Below, piece by piece: positions 42,110-52,700 of a DNA stretch of 64,000 nt (position 1 is the stretch's first letter; each line of letters starts with the position of its first letter). The stretch is from assembly GCF_018403185.1 (NCBI RefSeq), contig NZ_BOSE01000006.1, forward strand, positions 186,001-250,000. The letters are read 5' to 3'. A model generated the notes under the pieces. It searched no databases, was not told where the DNA came from, and was given only the letters and a program-made list of their open reading frames with translations. Origin of the DNA: Paenibacillus montaniterrae. Its GTDB lineage: Bacteria; Bacillota; Bacilli; Paenibacillales; Paenibacillaceae. A program made the position numbers and the translations under genes.

Positions 42110-42814
42110 GTGAAGCAGCTAATTGAATTCAGAAACGTAACGAAGGAATACAACGTTGGGGAAGTGACGATTAAGGCTCTAGCTGGTGTTGATTTTTCTA
42201 TCTTGGAGGGCGAATTCGTCGTTGTTTTAGGTGCAAGTGGTGCTGGTAAAAGCACGATATTGAATATACTTGGCGGTATGGATACAGCCAGCTCCGGTCA
42301 AGTGATTGTTGGCGACAAAGAAATTACACGCTTCAATGAAAAAAAGCTTACACAATATCGCGGCGAAAAGGTTGGCTTCGTATTTCAATTTTATAATTTA
42401 ATTCCGAACCTGAACGCCTTGGAGAATGTTGAATTTGCTACGGAAGTATGCAGCAGCCATTTGGATGCTAAAGATATTTTAACGAAGGTTGGCTTGCAGC
42501 ATCGGCTTAAAAACTTCCCTTCCCAGCTCTCTGGCGGAGAACAGCAGCGCGTTGCAATCGCGAGAGCCGTTGCCAAAAATCCTTTGCTTTTACTTTGTGA
42601 TGAACCAACAGGTGCTTTAGATTATGTTACAGGCAAATCTGTCTTAAAGCTGCTACAGGATCTGAATAAGGAAACCAATAAATGCGTTGTGCTGGTCACT
42701 CATAATTCAGCGATTGCCCCAATGGCTGATAAAGTGATAAAGGTAAAAAGCGGGATGATTGAAAGTGTAACGGTCAATCAAGAAAAACAGAGTGTTGAAG
42801 GGATCGAGTGGTAA
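42110..42814 (+). CDS. ABC exporter ATPase (MacB/LolD type)
   Basis: 234 residues from GTG 42110 (GAGGAG 9 nt upstream). Walker A GASGAGKST (about 41-49), Q-loop FVFQFYNLIPNLNALENV, signature LSGGEQQR, Walker B LLLCDEPTGALD and the switch His in VTHNS are intact. The FYNLIPNLNALENVE sequence is typical of the MacB/LolD/FtsE group that works with FtsX-like permeases by mechanotransmission. Its stop lies 2 nt before the permease start. Confidence 0.93.
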   Translation: MKQLIEFRNVTKEYNVGEVTIKALAGVDFSILEGEFVVVLGASGAGKSTILNILGGMDTASSGQVIVGDKEITRFNEKKLTQYRGEKVGFVFQFYNLIPNLNALENVEFATEVCSSHLDAKDILTKVGLQHRLKNFPSQLSGGEQQRVAIARAVAKNPLLLLCDEPTGALDYVTGKSVLKLLQDLNKETNKCVVLVTHNSAIAPMADKVIKVKSGMIESVTVNQEKQSVEGIEW

Positions 42815-42816
42815 TC

Positions 42817-45144
42817 ATGAAGCTATTTATTAAATCATTAAGGGATATCAGGCAATCTATGGGGCAATTTATAGCCTTTGTGCTGGTTATCGCGGTTGGA
42901 GCCTTTTTCTATACAGGGCTAATTACGTTAAGCGATAATCTTGGCAGCTATTCGAACGCTTATTTCAAGGAGCATAACTTAAGCGACCTGAATGTTTATT
43001 ACAGTGAAATTTCGCAGCAGGATGCGCAAGCTTTAAGTAAAATTAACGGCATAAATAAACTGGAAGCCCGCTACACCTTTGATGCCACGCAGGCATTTGA
43101 CAATAATCAAGCAGCATTAAAAATTCATTCGATCCCTGCAAATAACGAAATCAATACTCCGGCAATTATCGAAGGCAGCTTTCCGGTAAAATCAGATGAA
43201 ATTTTGCTGGATTCCCATTATGCAAAGGAACATCAGCTACAGGTCGGCGAGCAAATCCGTATCGTTGCCAACGGAAGCAATTTGGCATTTACGATTAGCG
43301 GCTTGACTGAAAATGTGGAATACGCTAAAAAGAACGCGATCCAGGACCATAAGAGCTCTGGCTTCGCTTATATGCTGGAAGAAGCAATACCTGAAATCTC
43401 AGGCAGCTTCACCTATAACGAACTCCTGATTGATGCTCAAGATGGCTATCATATTGATACACTTGGCCAGTCCATTGAAGCACAATCCAAAGCTCTCCCC
43501 TATTTAAATCAAATCAGCAAAGAGCGGTCGTTCAGCTATTCTCAGCTGCAGCAAACGATCTACAACAATAAGATGATGAGCAGAGTTATTCCGTTAGTGC
43601 TCTTTATCATTGAAGCGGTCATTCTTTTTCTTACAATGTCACGGATCATTGATTCGCAAAGAAATCAAGTCGGCATTATGAAGGCTTTGGGCGTAAAAAA
43701 TAGAAGCATCATGCTTCATTACATGGGATATCCGGTGCTGGTGGGCATCCTCGGCTCACTTCTCGGTTATGTCATTGCAGCTATTGTATTTGTCCCATTC
43801 GTCGAGACATCGAATGCGCGGTCGTACTCTTTGCCTGACATTGAATTCTCTCTTTCCCTATTGTATGTTGTACCTCCTATTCTCATCTCCAGCGCTTTCG
43901 GAATTTTGTCATGTTACTTAAGCGGGAGAAGCATATTAAAGGAACGAGCAGCTCAGGCTATGCGTCACAAGCCGCCTAAGAAAATGAAAAAGCTGTTAAT
44001 CGAAAGAATTCCGGGGATTTGGGGCAACATCTCTTATAGCTACAAGCTCATTTTGAGAAACATATTTTTAAATAAACCTAAAGCGCTCGCGAGCATCGTT
44101 GCAGTTGTGGTCAGCACAGTATTGTTAATTACTGCCTTTGGCACTCAAACCTCGCTATTAAAGGTAGCCTCCCAGGTTGAAGAGGTGTATGCGTATGATC
44201 TTAGAATAGATTATAAGCTGGGAGCATCACCTGAATCGACCGCGCTGCTGCCCGACGGCATTGAAAACAGCTACTTCTTGTCGACCTTTCCTGTGGAATT
44301 TGTAAAGGGCGATGAAAGCGAAATCGCAACCCTAATTGTAACCGAGAAGGAAAATAATCTGATCCATTTCTTTGATGAACAAGACAAGCAGATCGCCTTG
44401 CAGGATCATGGGGTGCTTGTACCAAAATCGTACGCAGATCACTATCAAATTGCTGAAGGAGACCTTATCCAGCTTGTCTTTACTGCGCCAGAGCTGGCAA
44501 ATAAAACAGTCGAAATGAAGGTTTTACAAATAACGAATCAATATTCGAACCCGTCATTTTACGTTACACCAGCCTATTTGCAAAGCTTGGGTATCGACTA
44601 CATTCCGAACTCCTTGCTCGTAGAAACCAGTAATGTAGCAGATGTTGCAAGTACACGCAGCTTCTTTGAGAGTGAGCAGCAAGTAGAAACGATTTCAGAC
44701 AAGATTGATCTTAAGGAATCGGCTCAATATATTGTGAAGCAAAACAGCTTTCTCTTTATTATGTTTATTGTTTCGGCGGCCGTTCTTTCCTTCGGCGCCA
44801 TCTATACAATCTCTTCGATCAACATTTATGAACGAAATCGTGAGCTGGCAACACTTAAAGTATTAGGCTATCCTAAGCAGAAAATCAATCGGCTTATCTT
44901 TTTTGAAAACATTGTGCTTACTGCCCTTGCGATCCTTGTCGCGTTGCCAATTGGCGGCTATATGTTCACCCTTGTTGTAAAAGCATTGTCAAGCACTCAC
45001 CAGCAAATTCCGAACCAATTGAATCTCGTCGTTATACTTGCTGCTGTCGTGCTGGCTTTTGTGCTCACCATACTTTCAAACCTGCTGCTGCGCCGAAAAG
45101 TGAATCACATTAATATGATCGAGTCGTTAAAAGCGATGGAGTAA
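42817..45144 (+). CDS. FtsX-like ABC permease (two FtsX domains)
   Basis: 775 residues from ATG 42817; an in-frame GTG at 42808 overlaps the ATPase gene. The first span, near residues 15-35 (GQFIAFVLVIAVGAFFYTG), is followed by an extracellular domain and an FtsX unit with three spans (about 255-390, KALGVKNRSIMLHYMGYPV). A second span (KALASIVAVVVSTVLLITAF), a second extracellular domain and the C-terminal FtsX unit (ELATLKVLGYPKQKINRLI) complete it. This ten-span layout is seen in YtrF/BceB-like and lipoprotein or peptide efflux systems. No two-component genes are next to it, so a role in antibiotic sensing is not shown. Confidence 0.9.
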   Translation: MKLFIKSLRDIRQSMGQFIAFVLVIAVGAFFYTGLITLSDNLGSYSNAYFKEHNLSDLNVYYSEISQQDAQALSKINGINKLEARYTFDATQAFDNNQAALKIHSIPANNEINTPAIIEGSFPVKSDEILLDSHYAKEHQLQVGEQIRIVANGSNLAFTISGLTENVEYAKKNAIQDHKSSGFAYMLEEAIPEISGSFTYNELLIDAQDGYHIDTLGQSIEAQSKALPYLNQISKERSFSYSQLQQTIYNNKMMSRVIPLVLFIIEAVILFLTMSRIIDSQRNQVGIMKALGVKNRSIMLHYMGYPVLVGILGSLLGYVIAAIVFVPFVETSNARSYSLPDIEFSLSLLYVVPPILISSAFGILSCYLSGRSILKERAAQAMRHKPPKKMKKLLIERIPGIWGNISYSYKLILRNIFLNKPKALASIVAVVVSTVLLITAFGTQTSLLKVASQVEEVYAYDLRIDYKLGASPESTALLPDGIENSYFLSTFPVEFVKGDESEIATLIVTEKENNLIHFFDEQDKQIALQDHGVLVPKSYADHYQIAEGDLIQLVFTAPELANKTVEMKVLQITNQYSNPSFYVTPAYLQSLGIDYIPNSLLVETSNVADVASTRSFFESEQQVETISDKIDLKESAQYIVKQNSFLFIMFIVSAAVLSFGAIYTISSINIYERNRELATLKVLGYPKQKINRLIFFENIVLTALAILVALPIGGYMFTLVVKALSSTHQQIPNQLNLVVILAAVVLAFVLTILSNLLLRRKVNHINMIESLKAME

Positions 45145-45191
45145 CAAAAAATTATCCGCGAATTAACATTTGGAAAAAGTCGTGGCACAGT

Positions 45192-45231
45192 AAAAGGAGC
45201 AAACCGCAAATTGTCGGGTTCTGCTCCTTTT
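45192..45231. terminator. Terminator after the ABC exporter operon
   Basis: AAAAGGAGCA (45192-45201) pairs with TGCTCCTTTT (45222-45231) around a 20-nt loop, followed by a short T-rich stretch. Confidence 0.75.
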
Positions 45232-45268
45232 CAAATCCTGAAGGCTTAACATGGCAAAAAATTATAGG

Positions 45269-45315
45269 TTGACTTATCGCGTAATACGGAGTATATTTTG
45301 TGTGTAACCGGTTAC
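45269..45315 (+). promoter_or_regulatory. Promoter and LacI-type operator of the nucleoside operon
   Basis: -35 TTGACT (45269-45274), 17-nt spacer, -10 TATATT (45292-45297), then the perfect palindrome GTAACCGGTTAC (45304-45315) over the expected transcription start. The central CCGG/CG palindrome is typical of LacI-family operators, and the first gene downstream is a LacI-family regulator, so self-repression is very likely. Confidence 0.85.
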
Positions 45316-45336
45316 CTATACAGATGGAGTGAAAAT

Positions 45337-46317
45337 ATGATTTCAATCAAAGATGTTGCCAAGCATGCAGGCGTGTCTGTAGCAACTGTATCCAGAGTTT
45401 TGAACAATAGTGGCTATGTAGGCCAGGATACACGGATTAAAGTCGAAAAGGCGATTCAGGAGCTCAATTATAAGCCGAATGAAGTGGCAAGAAGTTTGTT
45501 CAAGAAGCAGTCCAGCACGATTGGCTTGATCGTGCCCGATATTACGAACCCCTTCTTTCCTGAGCTTGCAAGAGCTGTTGAAGATACTGCAATTCAGTTA
45601 GGATATAACGTTATTCTTTGTAATTCTGATGAAGATGAACAAAAAGAGCAAAATTACCTGGACTTACTGCAGCAGCAATATGTAAAAGGTATTATTGTTT
45701 CCTCAAATACGATGACTGCGAAGCAAATCAAGCAATTAAATATTCCAGTCGTCAGTATCGACCGCGTCATTAGCAAGGGCTTGCCGACAATTGTCGTAGA
45801 GAACAAAAAAGGCGCGATGATGGCCACGCGCTTTTTGCAGAGCAAAGGCTGTCGCAGAATCGGCCATATTAGTGGAAACAGCGGCGTATCCAATGCTGAA
45901 GAACGCTGCGAGGGCTATAAGGAAATTGTCAGTGGGGAGCCTTGGTTTGACGAAACCTATATTGTAAATGGCAAGTATGATATGCAAGCCTCTATTCAAG
46001 CAGCGATGGAGCTGCTGCAAAGACATCCTGAGATAGACGGTATCTTTGCGGCGAATGACATTATGGCGATTGGTGCGATTAAAGCAGCATATCAGCTTGG
46101 CAAAAAGGTTCCTGGCGATATTGCAATCGTTGGCTTCGACGGCATCAGCCTCTCCAAGGCAACGACTCCGGAGCTGACTACGGTACAGCAGCCCCTTTAT
46201 GAAATGGGTGAGAAGGCAACCAAGATGCTGGTAGGCTTGATGGAGCAGCAGCAGGATATGGACCAGGAAAATTACCAAATATTAGACGTTGCACTTATAG
46301 AGAGAGAATCAACCTAA
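45337..46317 (+). CDS. rbsR: LacI-family repressor (RbsR-like)
   Basis: 326 residues from ATG 45337 (GGAGTG 5 nt upstream). The HTH and hinge are ISIKDVAKHAGVSVATVSRV and EVARSLFKKQSSTIGLIVPD. The periplasmic-binding-protein-like domain has NPFFPELARAVEDTA and IDGIFAANDIMAIGA, in the style of the ribose repressor RbsR. It heads an operon with ribokinase and a nucleoside hydrolase, so the inducer is probably ribose or a ribose-containing compound. Its own operator is at 45304-45315. Confidence 0.9.
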   Translation: MISIKDVAKHAGVSVATVSRVLNNSGYVGQDTRIKVEKAIQELNYKPNEVARSLFKKQSSTIGLIVPDITNPFFPELARAVEDTAIQLGYNVILCNSDEDEQKEQNYLDLLQQQYVKGIIVSSNTMTAKQIKQLNIPVVSIDRVISKGLPTIVVENKKGAMMATRFLQSKGCRRIGHISGNSGVSNAEERCEGYKEIVSGEPWFDETYIVNGKYDMQASIQAAMELLQRHPEIDGIFAANDIMAIGAIKAAYQLGKKVPGDIAIVGFDGISLSKATTPELTTVQQPLYEMGEKATKMLVGLMEQQQDMDQENYQILDVALIEREST

Positions 46318-46332
46318 CAAGGAGAGATAGGA

Positions 46333-47217
46333 ATGGAGCGGAAACCTAAAATTACTGTTGTTGGCAGCATCAACATGGATCTAGTCACCATAACAAACCA
46401 GATGCCTCAAATCGGCGAAACGCTCCTTGGCAAGCAGTTTCAGATGAATCCCGGCGGGAAAGGAGCCAATCAAGCCGTAGCTGCAGCACGTCTTGGTGCT
46501 GATGTAAGCTTGATTGGCTGCGTCGGCACTGACCGTTTCGGTCAGGAAATTTTAGAGCATCTAAGCAATGAAGGCATTGACGTGTCCAATGTGGAACCGG
46601 TTACAGATCAAACCGCAACGGCTACCATTACCGTTTACGACACAGACAACAGCATCATTGTCGTACCGGCGGCCAATTATCATGTAACCGCAGCCTTTGT
46701 GGAGTCCAAGCGAGAAGCTATCGCAAATAGTGATGTTCTGCTCGTGCAGTTGGAAATACTACTGGAAGGTGTGCAAAAAGCTGTAGAAATTGCCAAAGAG
46801 AATGGCGTCACCGTTATTCTGAATCCTGCCCCCATTCAGGAGCTGCCTGAAGAATTAATACAGCAGGTTGACTACCTGACGCCGAACGAGCATGAGCAAA
46901 TGGAGTTGATGCGGCAGCATAGCGGAAATATCGGCGATAAGCTGATCGTTACGAAAGGAAGTCAAGGCTTGTCGATTAGACAGGATGGGCACGAGTTGAA
47001 CATTCCCGCTTATAAAGTCGAGGTCGTGGATACGACTGGTGCGGGAGATTCTTTCAATGGCGGGCTGGCTGTTGCATTAAGCCGCGGCATGTCGCTAAAG
47101 GCTGCCTGTGAATACGGCAATGCTGTTGCAGCCTTGTCGACCACCAAGCTCGGCGCGCAAAGCGGAATGCCAACCAGTGAAGAGGTAGCACAGTTTATTC
47201 AAGGAGGAAAAAACTAA
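46333..47217 (+). CDS. rbsK: Ribokinase
   Basis: 294 residues of the PfkB family. GSINMDLV at the start (11-18) and NPGGKGANQAVAAARLGADV (about 38-57) are the ribose-binding signatures, and DTTGAGDSFNGGLAVAL (about 235-251) holds the catalytic Asp and anion hole. It phosphorylates ribose to ribose 5-phosphate. The ribose would come from the nucleoside hydrolase encoded next; the stop and the next start overlap as TAATG. No ribose ABC transporter genes are here. Confidence 0.93.
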   Translation: MERKPKITVVGSINMDLVTITNQMPQIGETLLGKQFQMNPGGKGANQAVAAARLGADVSLIGCVGTDRFGQEILEHLSNEGIDVSNVEPVTDQTATATITVYDTDNSIIVVPAANYHVTAAFVESKREAIANSDVLLVQLEILLEGVQKAVEIAKENGVTVILNPAPIQELPEELIQQVDYLTPNEHEQMELMRQHSGNIGDKLIVTKGSQGLSIRQDGHELNIPAYKVEVVDTTGAGDSFNGGLAVALSRGMSLKAACEYGNAVAALSTTKLGAQSGMPTSEEVAQFIQGGKN

Positions 47218-48137
47218 TGAACAAAAGACCGATTATCATTGATACTGACCCAGGGATTGACGATGCAGTTGCGTTAGCAATTGCCCTGTACAGCGACCAG
47301 CTGGATGTGCGCTTGATTACGACTATTGCCGGAAATGTTGGCTTGGATAAGGTAACGCTGAACGCTTTGAAATTGCTGAAGTTTTTCAAGAAGGATATTC
47401 CGGTGGCAATGGGTGCAGACCGTCCATTAATGAAGGACCCGATTGATGCCAGCAACGTGCACGGCTCAACTGGAATGGATGGCTACGAGTTTGAAGAGCC
47501 ATCGAAGGAGCTGCTCTTGAAAGAAAACGCAGTCAATGCAATGTACCGAGTTATTATGGAAAGCGAGCAGCCGGTCACGCTCGTTCCGATCGGACCTTTG
47601 ACGAATATCGCGCTTTTGCTCAAAGTATACCCGGAAGTGAAGGAGAATATTGCCGAGGTTGTGCTTATGGGTGGATCAACGGCTCGCGGCAACGCTGGAG
47701 TTATGGCAGAGTTCAATATCTATGCTGACCCTGAAGCGGCCAAAATCGTGTTCCAAAGCCATTTGCCAGTTGTTATGGTTGGACTTGATGTTGGATTGAA
47801 AGCGCTCGTTTATCCGGAAGACAGCGCACAGCTGAAAGAGATGAACGAAACTGGAAACATGATCTATCAATTGTTCCAAAAATATAGAGGCGGCAGCATG
47901 AAGACAGGCTTGAAAATGTACGATAGCTGCGCAATCGCTTATCTTTTGCAGCCTGAAATGTTTACAGTGGCTGAAACATTTATCGATGTAGAGACTCATG
48001 GCTCGCTAACCTCCGGTTGCACCGTCGTTGACCTGAAAGGATATTTGGGACAAGCCAACAATGCCAAAGTATGCCTCGATATCGATCCGCAAATGTTTAA
48101 AACCTGGTTTATGGAAAGCTTGAGCAAGTGCAACTAA
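47217..48137 (+). CDS. Ribonucleoside hydrolase (IunH/RihC family)
   Basis: 306 residues. The calcium-binding motif DTDPGIDDAVALAIAL (9-24) defines the family. FNIYADPEAA and the later conserved Asp (MYDSCAIAYLL) with THG complete the active site. It splits nucleosides into a base and ribose. Purine or pyrimidine preference cannot be assigned by eye. Its start overlaps the ribokinase stop by one base, and its AAGGAGG site lies in the ribokinase end. Confidence 0.93.
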   Translation: MNKRPIIIDTDPGIDDAVALAIALYSDQLDVRLITTIAGNVGLDKVTLNALKLLKFFKKDIPVAMGADRPLMKDPIDASNVHGSTGMDGYEFEEPSKELLLKENAVNAMYRVIMESEQPVTLVPIGPLTNIALLLKVYPEVKENIAEVVLMGGSTARGNAGVMAEFNIYADPEAAKIVFQSHLPVVMVGLDVGLKALVYPEDSAQLKEMNETGNMIYQLFQKYRGGSMKTGLKMYDSCAIAYLLQPEMFTVAETFIDVETHGSLTSGCTVVDLKGYLGQANNAKVCLDIDPQMFKTWFMESLSKCN

Positions 48138-48172
48138 GCTGATCCAATTTGCATCTTAGGAGGAACATGACT

Positions 48173-49600
48173 ATGGGCTCTAATCTAATTATGTACGGCT
48201 CAGCGGTTATTGCTGTACTTATCGTTATTTATATGCTAATCAAGAAAATGGATATTAAAATTACATTATTCCTAATGGGGATCATTTTGATTCTGGTCGC
48301 CACAGCTATGGGCAACGATATTGCGATCAAGGATTTCGCTTCGACGGGCTCTGTCTGGCTCGATCCGCTCCAGGTCATCGTTACCCAGTTTAAACAGACC
48401 TTAACGGCTGCGGGCTTCATTATATTATTGCTTGGAGGCTACACTGCCTATATGTCCTCCATCGGAGCGAATGAAGTAACAGTTAACGCCTTGACGAAGC
48501 CCATCTCAAAAATTAAGTCGCCCTATATTTTGGTGCCTATCGTTTTCTTGCTTGGCAATCTATTGTCGCTCGTTATTCCGAGTGCATCTAACCTCGCCAT
48601 TATTTTGCTGGCGACCTTGTTCCCGATTCTAAGAAAAGCGGGCATGTCAGCGCTTTCTGCGGCTGCGGTCATCGCTACATCGGCTACAATCGTACCTACA
48701 CCGCTTGGAAGCGATAACGTTGCCATCGCCGAGGAATTGGCCAAGCATTCGTTGTTTGCCAACCTGTCGGTTACGGACTATGTGTTCAGATACCATGCTA
48801 TCGTCTCGATCCCGACCTTGATCTTTATCGCGCTCGTTCATTATTACTGGCAGAAGCGAATGGACAAGAAAGCAAGCAGCCTGCTGGTTGAAGGCGAAGA
48901 GAATCACGAATCCAAAGAAATTACCGAGATTAAAGGCGGCATGCTGTTCAAAACTGTATATGCGATTTTGCCGATCTTCCCGATTATTTTGCTGCTGGGC
49001 ACTTACGCTATTCAAATTACAACAGGCAATGCGATCGAGCTTAGCGTAGAGTCAGCAACCTTGGTATCGTTCGTGCTTGCTATTATTTGTGAGCTTATTC
49101 GCCACAAAGGCAGCAAAACTGTGCTGGAAAAAACCGAATCCTTCTTCAAAGGAATGGGCGGAGCAGTACCAATCGTCGCCCTGCTGGTTGCAGCTTCCGT
49201 CTTTGTTACGGGACTAAAATCAATCGGCTTGGTGGATGCGCTGCAGCAATCGATGCAAAACATTCAAGGCAACGGCTTGGACTTCATTCTGCCGCTTATT
49301 CTGGTAGCTATTACAGCGCTAATTGTCATTCTTAGCGGCAGCGGAACAGCCTTAATCTTCGCGATGGTGCCGTTGATGGTTCCATTAGCCGATGCAGCAG
49401 GCATTAGCCCAATTGCGATATCAGTGCCAATGGGACTTGCGGGCAATCTGTTCCGTGCTGTATCCCCGGTTGCGGCCGTCGTGCTGATCGTTGCTGGTAC
49501 AGTGAAAACCGATCCGATCGCAATCGTCAAAAGAACTGCGGTTCCGATGATCGCAGGCGTTATCTTTATGTTCGTGCTGTCGATGGTTATCTTCCTCTAA
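48173..49600 (+). CDS. DcuC-like transporter, probable nucleoside permease
   Basis: 475 residues from ATG 48173 (AGGAGG 9 nt upstream). About 12 hydrophobic segments with the half-repeat motifs LGNLLSLVIPSASNLAIILL and GSGTALIFAMVPLMVPLADA are typical of the DcuC/C4-dicarboxylate carrier and ion-transporter superfamily. In this operon, behind ribokinase and a nucleoside hydrolase, nucleoside uptake is more likely than C4-dicarboxylate uptake (inference from context). The charged loop near 225-255 is cytoplasmic. Confidence 0.85.
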   Translation: MGSNLIMYGSAVIAVLIVIYMLIKKMDIKITLFLMGIILILVATAMGNDIAIKDFASTGSVWLDPLQVIVTQFKQTLTAAGFIILLLGGYTAYMSSIGANEVTVNALTKPISKIKSPYILVPIVFLLGNLLSLVIPSASNLAIILLATLFPILRKAGMSALSAAAVIATSATIVPTPLGSDNVAIAEELAKHSLFANLSVTDYVFRYHAIVSIPTLIFIALVHYYWQKRMDKKASSLLVEGEENHESKEITEIKGGMLFKTVYAILPIFPIILLLGTYAIQITTGNAIELSVESATLVSFVLAIICELIRHKGSKTVLEKTESFFKGMGGAVPIVALLVAASVFVTGLKSIGLVDALQQSMQNIQGNGLDFILPLILVAITALIVILSGSGTALIFAMVPLMVPLADAAGISPIAISVPMGLAGNLFRAVSPVAAVVLIVAGTVKTDPIAIVKRTAVPMIAGVIFMFVLSMVIFL

Positions 49601-49665
49601 ACGCATATCCAGCAATCTTGGTTTGCGGAGGAATGCTTTGCTCTACAATTACGATAAACAAGGAG

Positions 49666-49714
49666 AGGGCTTGCTCAGATTGTCGGTTTTCACTGACTTT
49701 CTGGAGCAAGCCCT
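49666..49714. terminator. Terminator with the same inner core as 22607-22672
   Basis: AGGGCTTGCT (49666-49675) pairs with AGCAAGCCCT (49705-49714), with the inner part CAGATTGTC...GAC..TTCTG. It sits between converging genes and ends the nucleoside operon. Confidence 0.8.
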
Positions 49715-49757
49715 TTATGATTTATCAATTATCGTTAACGAGCATCACTAAAAAGCT

Positions 49758-52700
49758 TTACTGTCTTTGGAAAACGAGACGCTCGATAAATACAGCTGCC
49801 TCGGCGCGTGTTGTTGTCCTGCTTGCTTCAAGCTTGCCGCCGTAGCCTTGAATAATATTTTGCTCGACTAATGAGGCAAGTATTTGCTTTGCATAGCTTG
49901 CAACCGATGACGAATCAGTAAACTGCGCCAAAGCTGCATCGTCCTTGGCGGAAGCCAGCTGCAAGCTGTCCACCTTGTCAATTGCTTTATAGGCCATCAC
50001 AAACATTTCCTGCCGCTCTATCTGTTGCTCAGGCTTAAACTCGCCGGAAGGATAGCCATTAATGATGCCTAGCTGAGCTGCTGTCGTGACGGCTTCATAG
50101 TAGTAAGCATTTGCCTCGACATCTGTAAATGCTGCGGAACGCTCTGAAGCAGCTGCAGTCAGCCCTAAAGCGCGCATCAGCATGACGGCAAAATCAGCTC
50201 GAGTTACAGGCTCATTTGGTGCAAAGCGTTGTTCATTAATGCCGTTAATAACTCCTTTGGCAGCCAATGTGCTAATCGCGTCATAAGCCCAATGCGTGCT
50301 TGGCACATCAATGAATGATTTGCTGCCGACCAGGATGAGGTATTGGCCAGGTTGATTAACCTTCGCTCTCATTCCCTCTGCCTTCTTATCGTAATAAGCA
50401 TTGGGAATGGCAGTCGTCGTCTTACCATCATCCGCAATCTGTCTTATTGTCAGCTTTGAAAGCTGACTGGATTCCGCAGCGGTCGGTATATACGGAATAA
50501 ACAGCTCTAATGGTCGCGCTGAGTAATTGTAATCCAGTGGCTGCCCGTTGCTATGCCATTCAATCGCGATCGCAGCTTTCGCTCCTGCAATCTCATTATC
50601 CGCTAGCGCATCGGCTTGAGCCTCCCCTGATTCATTGCGAATTTGAATGCTAATGGTTGCATTTTCATTGTCGGTAACTACTGCTGCATCAGCAAATGCT
50701 TCGCCTGGAATGAGAATACTACCAATCGGAGTAAGCAGCTCGATATCGTACGCTTCAACCTTGGCAGAGAAAAGCTGCGCTGGCACTAGAAGCTGATAAG
50801 CCTTTGCTGCTGGTGCATCCTTGTCGCCGAAAGCAATTGTTACTTTTCGCTCCGATTGTGAATTCAAGCCAGCAATCGCTGCTTTGGCCTGTTCCGAGCT
50901 TAGCTCGCCTGTCACTCTTCCATCTGCTGCTGTTCCTTTCAATTCAAAGAAAGTTGTTGGAGCAGGACTTGGGTTGACCGGACTAACGGGAGTACCCGGA
51001 TAGCCTGGATTTTCGTTAGTTGGCGGAGCTATAAAGCTTAAGAAATGACCAAGCTGAATATTTCCCGCTTCATCACGAACAATTTCTAACGGCACCTCCA
51101 AGCTTTTAAAGTTGCTCTCGGAGATAACTGTTCCGGCTGCATTAGCAGAGCGCGTTCCGTCATAAAAATAGTTGTTTCTCGTTCTAGCGTTGTCAGGCAC
51201 TTGATCCTTTGCAATATTTTCTGTCGCAAATGAGACGAACCCGTCAATCGTAAAGTCTGGCTTAATATGACCGTAGGTTGTGAACACAATATTGCCCTTC
51301 AAATTGTTGAAGCCAATATTATTGTAGGCGATCACTCCAGGGTTGCTATTGCTTGTAAAGCCTGCTGTACCATTATTGAAAGCAATGCTGTTGCGAATGA
51401 CATGTGGAACATGAATGCCTTCGCCGCCCAGTTTAAAGCCATTGCCGTCGCCTTTAAGCTCGGTGCTGCCCATTGGATAGCCGTTGTTAAAAGCAATGCT
51501 ATTCTCAATCGTTACCGCTCCAATTGCGCCAGAGCCAGCCTTCGTATACAAATCCCAGCCGTCATCCACATTATTGTAGGCGATCGCGCCGCGGAATACA
51601 TTGCCAACGCCGGAAGTCAGCTTGGCGGCAAAGCCATCCGCATTATTGTCGGACGGATCACGGTTGGCAAATGACGTGCTGTTGAGGATCAAATTATAGG
51701 ATGGCCAGTCTGCAATATTGGTAGAGTTATCGGTTCTGCTAATTTGCAAGCCTGTGTCTCCATGCTCATAGAAGCGGCACAGCTCAATCATATTGTGACT
51801 GCCGCCTACTGTAAAACCCTTCGTATTGCCTGCGGAACGGGCAAAATCTAAGCCGATAATATGCCAATAGTTGCCGCTAAGCACAACACCCTCTGACTTT
51901 TTATCAAAATCAATGACTGGCCGTGCTCCCTCTGCTGCCTTTAGCGTCTTCATCGCATTCGCGGTTCCATCATTGTATTTTTTAATGTCGAGCTTTTGAT
52001 TGCGTACGTATTGTCCATCCTGTACAATAATCGTTTGCCCGGGAGCGACATAAGCAATTGCCGAATCGAGATCGAGCGGATTATTTACTGTTCCATCTCC
52101 CTCCGGGCTGCCATCTGGAGCAACATAAATATCTCCTTCATACTGCTTTACTGTAACGGTATGGTTTTGCACAATCGTGTCATAGCTCGTTAAAAACTCC
52201 GTATCGCTCGGCATAAAGCTGATCGTAAAGCGATTATTGCCCCGCACCAAATCTGTTGCCTTGACCAATAGTTGATTCGCTTCTATCGGCTCATCATTGA
52301 CAATGATCGTATCGCCTTGCTTAATCGTGACGGAACCAGATGTGTTGGCTTTGACTTTAACTTCATACTGCTCAGTAGTTGAGGTTTGCTTCAAGGATAC
52401 GAGCTCAATTGCCGGCTCCAGCGGAACAGCCGGCGGCTCTACCCGAGGTGCATCCGATGCCGCAGCAGTCACCTTAAGCTCAATATTATGAACCTCAATC
52501 GTAGCAAGCCGCGCCGTATAAAATCCTACATACATTTTATGATCCTGAACATGTAAAATATCGGGTGTGTACAAAACAGCTGGCTCGCCATCGTTCAGCT
52601 TTCCTGTAAATCCGCTATTCGTTTTCGCTAATGTCAGTTTGTACGATTGAGCGGGGTAACTGTTTTCCAGTGATGGACGCCCTTCTTGCAGCATAATCGC

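Noticed and set aside
42110..45144. Bacitracin-type BceAB resistance module
   Set aside because: No histidine kinase or response regulator is adjacent, and the permease has the general double-FtsX layout.
45152..45346. 64-residue minus-strand ORF
   Set aside because: It overlaps the nucleoside operon promoter, the operator and a terminator, and has no ribosome site.
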